IMG/VR virus record: IMGVR_UViG_3300037264_000202
Location: 1-25,788 of that record
Strand: one strand, 5' to 3'
Source: a virus
DNA: 25,788 bases
The notes beneath the pieces were generated by a model. It ran no database searches and had not been told where the DNA came from. It saw only the letters and a list, made by a program, of their open reading frames with translations. Of this stretch, positions 1 through 6,726 are shown one piece after another; the first letter of the stretch is position 1, and each line of letters opens with the position of its first letter. Position numbers and translations under genes: made by a program.

Positions 1-40
1 TTGCAGCACTCAGTTCTTCAAAAGATAGATCGTGTCCCAT
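1..40 (-). CDS. Start of an unidentified gene, cut by the window edge
   Basis: An ATG at 40 overlaps the last base of the TAA stop of the upstream cupin gene (TAATG arrangement) and opens a frame that runs to the left edge of the window, beginning MGHDLSFEELSAA. Only 13 residues are visible, so no function can be given. The upstream stretch has a purine-rich GAAGATGTA but no strong ribosome binding site, so translation probably continues from the preceding gene. It is called because the junction copies the stop/start overlap used throughout this operon. Confidence 0.6.
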   Translation of the reverse strand, partial: MGHDLSFEELSAA

Positions 41-555
41 TACATCTTCGCCTTTTGCTGTGTAGCAATGTATGTTTTCCAGTCTGTGTAATTGAATGTC
101 ACTTCATCGTAAAACCCCCACTCTTTGGTCTTCGGACCTGTGAAGACTAGGGTTATTAGCTTGGGCGAAGCCTCTGTGATTCGATGCGCTGCGCGTGTAT
201 TCTTTGTATTGAACCATCTAACAAGTCGTTCCGTTACTGGCGTAATAGCGTCTGCTGCATTTGTTAGTCCAGCATCGAGCATACGACATCGCTTGTCTGG
301 TCGTAGACATTCTAGTTCCTTATACCATCCACGCAGAATGAAAGAAGCGAATGGCCAGGGATGATCGTGAAGATCGCGATCAGGGTCTGGCTTGTGAATC
401 CAATGAACCTTGACGCTAAACCACGGTGTCTTGAAAAGAGTTAGTCGTGTGAGATACAAATCACCATTGATGATGATGTCGTACCATCGCCACAAACTCC
501 AGTTACCCTTATCAAGACCCTTCTCGGTCTCAACTCTGTTTTTGAACAGTCTCAT
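40..555 (-). CDS. Cupin-fold protein, function unknown
   Basis: 171 residues. The centre carries a cupin-like metal-binding pattern: H63-D-H65-P followed by a hydrophobic strand and a Gly turn (residues 63-80), then a second histidine in the AHRI stretch (H124) and a TLVFTGP strand near 135-141, as in small single-domain cupins. Such proteins bind a divalent metal and act as dioxygenases, isomerases or sugar epimerase-like enzymes; substrate cannot be read here. The start at 555 has GGAG about 11 bases upstream and overlaps the SLOG gene by 26 bases. It ends the nucleotide-metabolism group and may be a sugar- or nucleotide-modifying enzyme, but that is inference. The fold call is fairly confident, the activity is not. 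Confidence 0.72.
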   Translation of the reverse strand: MRLFKNRVETEKGLDKGNWSLWRWYDIIINGDLYLTRLTLFKTPWFSVKVHWIHKPDPDRDLHDHPWPFASFILRGWYKELECLRPDKRCRMLDAGLTNAADAITPVTERLVRWFNTKNTRAAHRITEASPKLITLVFTGPKTKEWGFYDEVTFNYTDWKTYIATQQKAKM

Positions 556-1108
556 GTGGAATCGAACTCCAAATGTGAGGATAGTGTTTTTCTATGATGT
601 CCCAGAGCGTTTGCTCTGTGGGTTTCGGATATTGTCCGATGTCAATTACAGGGATCTTGTGGCGGTTGGCAATCTTGATTGCAAGTCCCGTTCCGCCACT
701 AGCTGTTCCGCCCGGTGTCCAGCAAACAACTAGGTCAGAGTGACTACACATGTCTCTTCCCAACACCTGGAAGACGTTACGACATTTTAGTAGCTTGACA
801 CCGTTGCTACAATTAGCTGCATATGGTTCATGCTCTAGCACAAACTTAAAAGCAGCTTCGTCGATAAAGTTGAGTGCGCTTGCTCTGCCAAGAATAGGCT
901 TCTCGTGATTAAAGCTATCCCATGGCAAATACACGATACACTTCTCTCGTGCGCCCTTTTCAAAGGCATAATCAGCACCATCTGCATGACCAGAACGAAA
1001 CCATGCTCCGTAACCATTACGTCCTTCTGACACCTTTTTTGCAAAGCTCTCAAAGATTTCGAGCACTTCCTGCGGTGTCTTGCGTGAGCCGATTCCTGCA
1101 ATGATCAT
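530..1108 (-). CDS. SLOG-superfamily (DprA/LOG-like) nucleotide-binding protein
   Basis: 192 residues. The N-terminus [11 protein letters not shown] (2-12) is a Rossmann-type first strand with the GSR motif typical of SLOG proteins. RSGHADGAD (38-46) matches the family's SGGARGAD-like loop and TASGGTGLAI (135-143) matches the PGGxGT-type phosphate-binding loop. SLOG members bind nucleotides or NAD derivatives; some (LOG) hydrolyse nucleoside monophosphates to free base plus ribose phosphate, and DprA loads RecA. The length is short for DprA and there is no HTH domain. Its ATG overlaps the stop of the purine enzyme by ATGA, so it is probably co-translated with it, which favours a nucleotide-related role over a DNA-loading one. 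The exact activity is open. Confidence 0.75.
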   Translation of the reverse strand: MIIAGIGSRKTPQEVLEIFESFAKKVSEGRNGYGAWFRSGHADGADYAFEKGAREKCIVYLPWDSFNHEKPILGRASALNFIDEAAFKFVLEHEPYAANCSNGVKLLKCRNVFQVLGRDMCSHSDLVVCWTPGGTASGGTGLAIKIANRHKIPVIDIGQYPKPTEQTLWDIIEKHYPHIWSSIPHETVQKQS

Positions 1109-2157
1109 GTTGATGACAGCCTCGAAGGATGATGTGTGCCGCTCTCTCTCATTCCGTTCTGTGTAACTACTATAAATTCGGCAGAATCACGTAGTTCACA
1201 AAGATTACGAGCACCACTATAGCTAAGGCCACTACGAATACCATTCTCAAGAATAGCGAGAGTATGATCCACCGAACCCTTGAATGGAACCTTTGCAGAG
1301 ACCCCTTCGACCCTCGGCGCTTGCCCTGTTCGTTTTTCCTTTTGGAAATCATAAGACGCCATACCCCTATATGCCTTAAAGGCTTGACCGTCTTGCATAA
1401 CGATATCACCAGGAGCCTCTTCGGTTCCGGCAAGTAGGGAACCTAACATGACAGCATCTGCACCAGCAGCTAGTGCCTTAACGATATCTCCAGAATTTCG
1501 AATACCACCATCTGCAATGATACTATAGTGTGGAGTTATACTCTGAAGTGATAGTGACATCGCGACATCTAGAATAGCAGATAGTTGCGGTACGCCATGT
1601 CCAGTCATAATGCGTGTAGAGCATACAGATCCAGGACCGACTCCTACCTTGATAATATTTGCGCCAGCGCGCAAAAGTCGCACAGCAGCTTCGCCAGTGG
1701 CTACATTACCAGCAATGATATCCATGTTGGGCATTTTGCTTCTAATGCTCTTAAGAAGCCCTATCACACGATTGTGATCGCCATGCGCAACGTCGATGCA
1801 TACTGCATTAACACTCCACTCTTCGCACATGCTTGCTAGACATTCTACCGAAACATCTAGACCAACCGAAACGATCTTAGGACTTATGTCCGCATTCAAC
1901 ATTTCATTCAGCCATGCATGTTGTGTAATAGAGTCGGCAAAGCGGTGTAATACACCAGCCCCGCCGCGTCGTCCCATAGCAATTGCCATTTTGGCTTCCG
2001 TAACCGTATCCATATTAGCTGATAGGATAGGTAGTCTAAGTCGCATCTTACCTAGATTTGTCGTCAGATCAATATCTGCTCTAGATGCAATGTTTGAATG
2101 CTGAGGAACTAGTAGTACGTCATCAAACGTATATGCGGGCTTGTCTCTAAACCTCAT
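1105..2157 (-). CDS. IMP dehydrogenase / GMP reductase family protein without CBS domains
   Basis: 350 residues from the ATG at 2157, which overlaps the upstream stop (ATGA) and has GGGAG 6 bases before it; a longer frame reaches 2184 but the ATGA start fits the operon. A complete TIM-barrel enzyme: FDDVLLVPQ (11-19), SANMDTVTE (46-54), catalytic loop [11 protein letters not shown] with Cys179, DGGIRNSGD (216-224) and [12 protein letters not shown] (239-250). It interconverts IMP with XMP (dehydrogenase) or GMP with IMP (reductase). There are no CBS domains, so it has the size of a GMP reductase. The flap (about 265-285) is short and lacks the Arg-Tyr pair usual in IMP dehydrogenases, whereas the end ([14 protein letters not shown]) resembles IMP dehydrogenase. 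Which reaction it runs is therefore uncertain. It lies next to a purine phosphoribosyltransferase. Confidence 0.9.
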   Translation of the reverse strand: MRFRDKPAYTFDDVLLVPQHSNIASRADIDLTTNLGKMRLRLPILSANMDTVTEAKMAIAMGRRGGAGVLHRFADSITQHAWLNEMLNADISPKIVSVGLDVSVECLASMCEEWSVNAVCIDVAHGDHNRVIGLLKSIRSKMPNMDIIAGNVATGEAAVRLLRAGANIIKVGVGPGSVCSTRIMTGHGVPQLSAILDVAMSLSLQSITPHYSIIADGGIRNSGDIVKALAAGADAVMLGSLLAGTEEAPGDIVMQDGQAFKAYRGMASYDFQKEKRTGQAPRVEGVSAKVPFKGSVDHTLAILENGIRSGLSYSGARNLCELRDSAEFIVVTQNGMRESGTHHPSRLSST

Positions 2158-2582
2158 AGCTTCTCCCAAGGGAATACGAGCCAATCGTCGTGATCAACAG
2201 TGTGGGCCACCACATCTGCGCTATACTTTGCTGAATGTCTTTGGTAGAGAGCTACGGTGATAGCCTCTGGAAATCTAGCCTTGAGTGACTTGATCGTGTC
2301 ACCAGAGTCAACTAGCTCATCAACGATCACTAGACGATGCCAGTCGCTAGGATCTAGCTGACTTAGCGATGTTACTAGGCGTGTAGGACGCTCGCGCTCA
2401 AGGGCATGCGAAAGAATAGTAGCTGGGATTAATCCGCCTCGTGGAATACCATACACTACGATAGTGCCATGCTTTGGCAATAGTGGATATAGCTTCTGTA
2501 GCGCGTGGAAGGTGTTGTTGTGGATGAACTTGTATTCGATATCCACCTTCTTCTGCTCTTGTGCTTTGACGTTTTTAGGCAT
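2154..2582 (-). CDS. gpt: Xanthine-guanine phosphoribosyltransferase-like enzyme
   Basis: 142 residues. The PRPP-binding motif RLVIVDELVDSGDT (83-96) is clear, GIPRGGLIP (45-53) matches the phosphate-binding SRGGLVP loop of E. coli Gpt, and the C-terminal DDWLVFPWE (132-140) matches the DTWIEQPW end of Gpt that contributes to purine binding. Length is close to E. coli Gpt (152). Such enzymes turn guanine, xanthine or hypoxanthine plus PRPP into the nucleoside monophosphate. Followed by a GuaB/GuaC-family enzyme through an ATGA overlap, it forms a two-step purine salvage unit. The start overlaps the end of the upstream glycosyltransferase by 8 bases. Confidence 0.85.
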   Translation of the reverse strand: MPKNVKAQEQKKVDIEYKFIHNNTFHALQKLYPLLPKHGTIVVYGIPRGGLIPATILSHALERERPTRLVTSLSQLDPSDWHRLVIVDELVDSGDTIKSLKARFPEAITVALYQRHSAKYSADVVAHTVDHDDWLVFPWEKL

Positions 2583-3291
2583 CTCTTAAAGCTCTGTGTT
2601 CTGGGTGTAGAATCTCATTCTCTGAACCAATAATCTCTCCTACAAACGCCCCATCTACTCTTGGTAAGGGGAACTTGTTGCATCCAGAATGGATGTCGCT
2701 TGTCGGAAATATCTTGTGTGCAACTAATGGAAACACGTAGTCGCGGAGGAAGCTCTGGTCGCACTGCCAAGCGTTAGGATACTTGGCCTTGAATTGGGCG
2801 ATCAAGTCTTTCATCTGTGGGAAGGCGTGGCGCTTCATGCCGAACATACCACCCATCAAGCCTGTCTTGGGGTGGAAGTGATATGGATGGTCCGCCATCG
2901 AATGGACTAAAAGTGGACTTTTGATCCACTCGTCTACCGCTGCCGCCTCTCTTAAGCTAATGCGTGAGTCGCAATCGCGAGAAATGAAGACATCTACATC
3001 GTCTTCACTGGCTGGTTGGAAACGCCAGAACATACCGTGCCACGATCCTGGTTCAGCCATTCCGTGGATCTCGATCTTTGTATCTGTCTCAACGTATTCC
3101 TTTTCATGACCAGTCATAAGGAACTCGTTAATGAGCGCGTGTCCGTTTGGACCTACTAGCTGCTCATGTGGAATGTAGAACCTAGCGGTCCACCCCGGAT
3201 ACATTTTAGGCATCAGGTGGATGTTCTTTAGCGCGCCGATTAGGTACTTGTCATCATCACCCCAAAGGCTGAACGCCACGATCTTTTTCAT
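2575..3291 (-). CDS. GT-A-like glycosyltransferase
   Basis: 238 residues. The layout is that of a small nucleotide-sugar transferase: an N-terminal strand IVAFSLWGD (4-12), a metal-binding DxD-like SRDCDSR (104-110) after a hydrophobic strand, GGMFGMKRH (a donor/acceptor loop) and a DQSFLRDYVFP segment, the arrangement seen in phage and bacterial glycosyltransferases that resemble the GT8/GT32 type. Donor and acceptor are unknown. No signal peptide or membrane segment is seen, so it works in the cytoplasm. GGGGA lies 4-5 bases before the ATG. It is the last of five glycosyltransferase genes and overlaps a small unknown gene by 35 bases. Confidence 0.75.
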   Translation of the reverse strand: MKKIVAFSLWGDDDKYLIGALKNIHLMPKMYPGWTARFYIPHEQLVGPNGHALINEFLMTGHEKEYVETDTKIEIHGMAEPGSWHGMFWRFQPASEDDVDVFISRDCDSRISLREAAAVDEWIKSPLLVHSMADHPYHFHPKTGLMGGMFGMKRHAFPQMKDLIAQFKAKYPNAWQCDQSFLRDYVFPLVAHKIFPTSDIHSGCNKFPLPRVDGAFVGEIIGSENEILHPEHRALRDA

Positions 3292-3484
3292 CTAGTCCCC
3301 TAAGTTGAGTTTCTAACAGAATGGCATAGTCTATGACTCCAGCTAAGTCTATGACTGCACGATACAACAACATTTCAAGTTCGACTGGTTGAACCGTCTG
3401 TGCGGTCCGCAACTTCATTAGAAGTTTTCTAAGATTCAGAATAGTTACGCTAGCAATAGCGACTGACTCATGTGCTTCACTCAT
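3257..3484 (-). CDS. Small unknown protein in the glycosyltransferase island
   Basis: 75 residues, not recognised. It is mostly helical by composition (Leu, Ala, Glu and Arg rich through residues 14-66) with no cysteine and no membrane segment. AGGA sits 5 bases before the ATG at 3484, and without it there would be an unusual 200-base gap in an otherwise gapless operon, which is the main reason for accepting it. The 35-base overlap with the following gene is longer than elsewhere. It could be a partner or chaperone of the neighbouring transferases. Confidence 0.6.
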   Translation of the reverse strand: MSEAHESVAIASVTILNLRKLLMKLRTAQTVQPVELEMLLYRAVIDLAGVIDYAILLETQLRGLDEKDRGVQPLG

Positions 3485-3496
3485 TGTGTTCCTGGT

Positions 3497-4303
3497 TCAA
3501 AACTGATTGCAAAAAGCACGAAACCGCTCATAGAACTCGGGCGACTTAATGCGCGTCTCATTCTCTAACGCGGTGATCGATGGACCATTTGGATAGAACT
3601 CGTCGATAGCACGAAGCGATTCAAATGTGTTTCGTTCTTTGTCCGACTGCTCTAGAGAATCTGATCTTTGATTGTAGATGCTGAAACAACTGTTGATAGG
3701 AACACCCTCTGCACCTAGCGACATAAAGTATAGGACGAGCCAGTAGTCGAATGCCGACTTGTATTCGTTAGCTGCTTGATACATCCTGTCCCAATCAACA
3801 TGATCACGTAGTTTGTTCTCCCAATGGACATGAACGCCACAACGGAAGAACTGCGACATGTCATCAACCGAGAAAGGAGGAGGCGTGCCCTTAGCGCGCG
3901 TTACGCCGTCTACTCTAGTCTCATATCCGCCATAGAGGAACGAGAGTGGTTGTAACATCCTTCCAATGCCTCTCGCAGCTAGAGCGTCGATCACCTTGCG
4001 ACCACGCCACTGATACGATCTGTCATCGCTATTGCTATTGCCCACAACACGACCAGTTGCTGCCTTCCAGCCATCTAGCCAAGAAACACCATAGGGTGTG
4101 CGCTTAGGCTGCTCAACGATCTTAACGCGAGGATCGCGCATAGCCCAACCCTTAGCGATTGCCAAGCTGCCATCGGTGGATTTGCTGTCAACGATGATGA
4201 GTTCAAAGTCATCTAGGTCTTGACTCTGTAGATTCTCGACCAGTCCATCTAAGAACTGCTCTGCATTGTAACAGCTATTTATGTACGAGATTCTCGGGCT
4301 CAT
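3497..4303 (-). CDS. Family 2 (GT-A) glycosyltransferase
   Basis: 268 residues. The N-terminus shows the GT2 pattern: a first strand SYINSCYNAEQFLDG (6-20), the nucleotide-binding strand FELIIVDSKSTDGS (33-46), where the Asp contacts the uridine, and NSNSDDRSY (89-97) as the DxD-type metal site. GT2 enzymes invert the anomeric bond and transfer sugars from UDP-, GDP- or similar donors. The later half has acidic and aromatic segments but no membrane helix, so the acceptor is reached in the cytoplasm. The ATG overlaps the stop of the 70-residue gene (ATGA). The family is secure; the sugar is not. Confidence 0.88.
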   Translation of the reverse strand: MSPRISYINSCYNAEQFLDGLVENLQSQDLDDFELIIVDSKSTDGSLAIAKGWAMRDPRVKIVEQPKRTPYGVSWLDGWKAATGRVVGNSNSDDRSYQWRGRKVIDALAARGIGRMLQPLSFLYGGYETRVDGVTRAKGTPPPFSVDDMSQFFRCGVHVHWENKLRDHVDWDRMYQAANEYKSAFDYWLVLYFMSLGAEGVPINSCFSIYNQRSDSLEQSDKERNTFESLRAIDEFYPNGPSITALENETRIKSPEFYERFRAFCNQF

Positions 4304-4512
4304 GCGTCGATCTTGAAAATGAATACAACTTTGTGCTCTAGATGCTCTTTTCTTTCCACGTCAATTACCCGTGGATCGCTTCCGATCTTCTCAATCGTTT
4401 GAAAGAACTTCTTTAGCTTAACCTTGTTTGCCAACTCTTCCTGGGTCGGCCATACTGACAAAGACTCTTGCTTGGCGTTAATACTCTCTGTTACCCACTT
4501 ATGCTTAGTCAT
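4300..4512 (-). CDS. Small unknown protein
   Basis: 70 residues, not recognised. It is lysine- and glutamate-rich, ending in a hydrophobic strand VVFIFKIDA (62-70). Both borders are tight: TGATG with the preceding glycosyltransferase and ATGA with the next. This double coupling supports a real gene. No zinc, membrane or nucleotide motif is visible. Together with the 75-residue gene it is one of two small genes placed between the transferases. Confidence 0.65.
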   Translation of the reverse strand: MTKHKWVTESINAKQESLSVWPTQEELANKVKLKKFFQTIEKIGSDPRVIDVERKEHLEHKVVFIFKIDA

Positions 4513-5552
4513 CAGACTTCTACCGTATTGAACAATCGTGTGTATGGTTCCTTGCCTTCGCTGGCATAAACCCAGATGAGTGGAATTCTCTCAAGACTGT
4601 ATGGCTCGGCTTCCATATGGCTAGTTAGCGGCTCTTTCGAAGTAAGGAACTCGTCCTTGCACTGAACGATGGGATGAGTTGCCATAGCTGGTGGATGAAG
4701 TCCATCAAATCGTAGGACGGTCGAAAGGTCTTCCGCCTTGTTTGTGAACTCGTCGGTCTGTCCGCCACGAGCATATGCTCCTACATCAGCGTGCTTGGCT
4801 TGTCCAAGTTCCTTGTCGTAGAACTCCTTCTTCTGCGCTACGTCATTGGCACCTAGACGACAATAGGAGTAGTGGTAGATGACGAACGATGGCAACACGA
4901 AACGTCGCATTAGATACTGCGGACTGAAGTATGTGCATTGGTTAGATGCATCACGCGCCACCGGATGGTTCACATAGTGTAGACCATTCTGGAACTTGAT
5001 AAAACGTTGATGTTGCTGTCCCCAATCGCCACTTGGCTTGCGAACGTGCCAAGCGTCACGCCAGAAATGGTAGAATCTAGCTGGCACAAACTCAGTTGCC
5101 CAAGGCTCTGCCGAGATTGCTGTGCGTAGGCTGTCCACAACCTCAGGGAAGACGAACTCGTCAGCATCCGTGATAAGCATCCAGTCGCCTGCTTCCATGT
5201 ATTGGAAGAAGGTGCTCTTCATCTCTTCAAGATCCTTCCATGGACGATCGATCTTCACGAAGATGATCTTTCGGTCTGGATCCTTATTCTTCTTGACATC
5301 CTGAATGATGTCGATCGTGCGATCTAGCGAGTGCCCATCTGGGGTTGCCTGTTTGGCATCCACCTTATTCTGAACAGCGCCTTCAATCACAATGATCTTG
5401 TCAACCCTGTTGTAGACCTGTAGCATACAGGCTTCAATCAAAGCTTCTTCATTGCAGGCTTGGATACATTGGATAATGCGTGGCTTCTTGCCAATCGCAT
5501 CTCCGATAGCCGAAAGTTGATTCGGCTGGTTATGATCAAACGGGTTAGACAC
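4512..5552 (-). CDS. GT-A glycosyltransferase with DADEF motif
   Basis: 346 residues starting at a GTG (5552) with AGGAG 8 bases upstream. After a strand RIIQCIQACNEE (25-36), a DKIIVIEGA strand (51-59) and the WMLITDADEFVFP segment (124-136) mark a GT-A fold; DADEF supplies the DxD metal ligand and is typical of GT92, GT17 and phage glycosyltransferases of this kind. No membrane segment. The gene overlaps the preceding GT4 gene by 8 bases and is coupled to the next by TGATG. Donor and acceptor are unknown. An aspartate-rich core and histidine-rich middle fit a metal-dependent enzyme. Confidence 0.82.
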   Translation of the reverse strand: MSNPFDHNQPNQLSAIGDAIGKKPRIIQCIQACNEEALIEACMLQVYNRVDKIIVIEGAVQNKVDAKQATPDGHSLDRTIDIIQDVKKNKDPDRKIIFVKIDRPWKDLEEMKSTFFQYMEAGDWMLITDADEFVFPEVVDSLRTAISAEPWATEFVPARFYHFWRDAWHVRKPSGDWGQQHQRFIKFQNGLHYVNHPVARDASNQCTYFSPQYLMRRFVLPSFVIYHYSYCRLGANDVAQKKEFYDKELGQAKHADVGAYARGGQTDEFTNKAEDLSTVLRFDGLHPPAMATHPIVQCKDEFLTSKEPLTSHMEAEPYSLERIPLIWVYASEGKEPYTRLFNTVEV

Positions 5553-6726
5553 TTGTTGTCTCCTTGGTTAGTCTTGCAACCACACCCTCGATAAAAGCCA
5601 ACATCATTGGACCAACAGTAGAGTAATCAAACTCCATCAGGTCGGCCTTCGGTTCCATCTGCGCATCCATCGCTAGTCTCATCTGCTTCATCATAGATCG
5701 AACAGATGGCTCTGCGATGTTGTCGCGGGCGGTGTATAGTTCTGGGTCACTGTGATTCTGACCAACTAGTGGTTCCAGAGTATAGCCTACTTCGAACACA
5801 TTATTTCGAATGTCAGACGAGATGTCTGCGCTATTAGTCAGCGCGAATTCTCCCATCCCGCCCCACGAAGTTGTGATCAGCCTCTTGCCATATGCCAAGG
5901 CTTCAAAAGCTGGAATACACCAACCTTCCGCTCTGCTTGAACATACATAGGCGTCACCCGTCTTGTGGATCTTCTTGATCTGCTCATCCGACAATGTGTT
6001 AGAGATCACCATGATTGGTGGATACTTATCTGCCGCTAGGCGCAGCCCGCCCTTCACTCCGGCAACAAAGTTCTTGATCCTTTCTCTCTCAGCGTTGCGA
6101 TTCGACATATCGATGTATGTCTTGAGGACCAACATCACCTTGTCCTTGTCCTTGCCGTGGAACTCAGTCAGATATGCGCGCAATAGAAGGTCGACACCCT
6201 TCTTCGTCGATAGCTGGCTGATGTTGTAGAATATGAACTTGTCCTTGAAGAACTCGGGACTGCTTGGCGAAGCGATACCCTCTACGCTATCTAGCGTATA
6301 AGAGGGAATGTCAAACGTGTGCGGAATCTTCGTGACCGGAACCATTACGCCCGAGTCCTTGAATGCATCAACGCTAGTTTGACAGAACGTAACCACAGCA
6401 TCAAATTGGTTCAGTTTCTTGGCCCAGTATTCAGGAATACGATCTGTCTCCCATGCGACTACCGCGATGTTGATCTTGCCAGCCACTGGGCGCAGTTCGT
6501 TTGGCGTAGTGTGCTGAACAACTACATCGATGTCGTCTAGTGGCTTGAGCAACAGTTCCTTCTCAAGAGACGTTGGTGTGTATTCCGTGCCAGCATCTGC
6601 GCGGTCGTATCTGATCGAGCGCACGGCGAGATCAGCACCCGCGCGAGCGAGTGCGTTAACATAGCCACGGGCTGCTGCCGCATAGCCAGAAAAGTCTCTG
6701 ACGGGAGCGATGTAAAGGATTCTCAT
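5545..6726 (-). CDS. Family 4 (GT-B) glycosyltransferase
   Basis: 393 residues. It opens with ILYIAPVRDFSGYAAAARG (3-21), the glycine-rich acceptor-side loop of GT-B enzymes. The C-terminal donor domain begins near FIFYNISQLSTKKGVD (164-179), and the EX7E motif is SRAEGWCIPAFEA (E267 and E275), which binds the nucleotide and sugar. GT4 enzymes retain the anomeric configuration and often build glycans sequentially. The ATGA overlap with the large upstream GT4 gene implies co-production. No signal peptide or transmembrane helix. Confidence 0.92.
   Translation of the reverse strand: MRILYIAPVRDFSGYAAAARGYVNALARAGADLAVRSIRYDRADAGTEYTPTSLEKELLLKPLDDIDVVVQHTTPNELRPVAGKINIAVVAWETDRIPEYWAKKLNQFDAVVTFCQTSVDAFKDSGVMVPVTKIPHTFDIPSYTLDSVEGIASPSSPEFFKDKFIFYNISQLSTKKGVDLLLRAYLTEFHGKDKDKVMLVLKTYIDMSNRNAERERIKNFVAGVKGGLRLAADKYPPIMVISNTLSDEQIKKIHKTGDAYVCSSRAEGWCIPAFEALAYGKRLITTSWGGMGEFALTNSADISSDIRNNVFEVGYTLEPLVGQNHSDPELYTARDNIAEPSVRSMMKQMRLAMDAQMEPKADLMEFDYSTVGPMMLAFIEGVVARLTKETTSV

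Noticed and set aside
530-1108. SLOG protein read as a DprA-type RecA loader
   Set aside because: It is too short, lacks the C-terminal HTH domain, and is coupled to purine genes rather than to recA; the DNA-loading role is left open but not adopted.
2164-2173. TCCC-AA-GGGA hairpin over the ribosome binding site of the GuaB/GuaC-like gene
   Set aside because: The loop is too small for a 4-bp stem, leaving 3 bp, so it is not counted with the ssb hairpin even though its place is the same.
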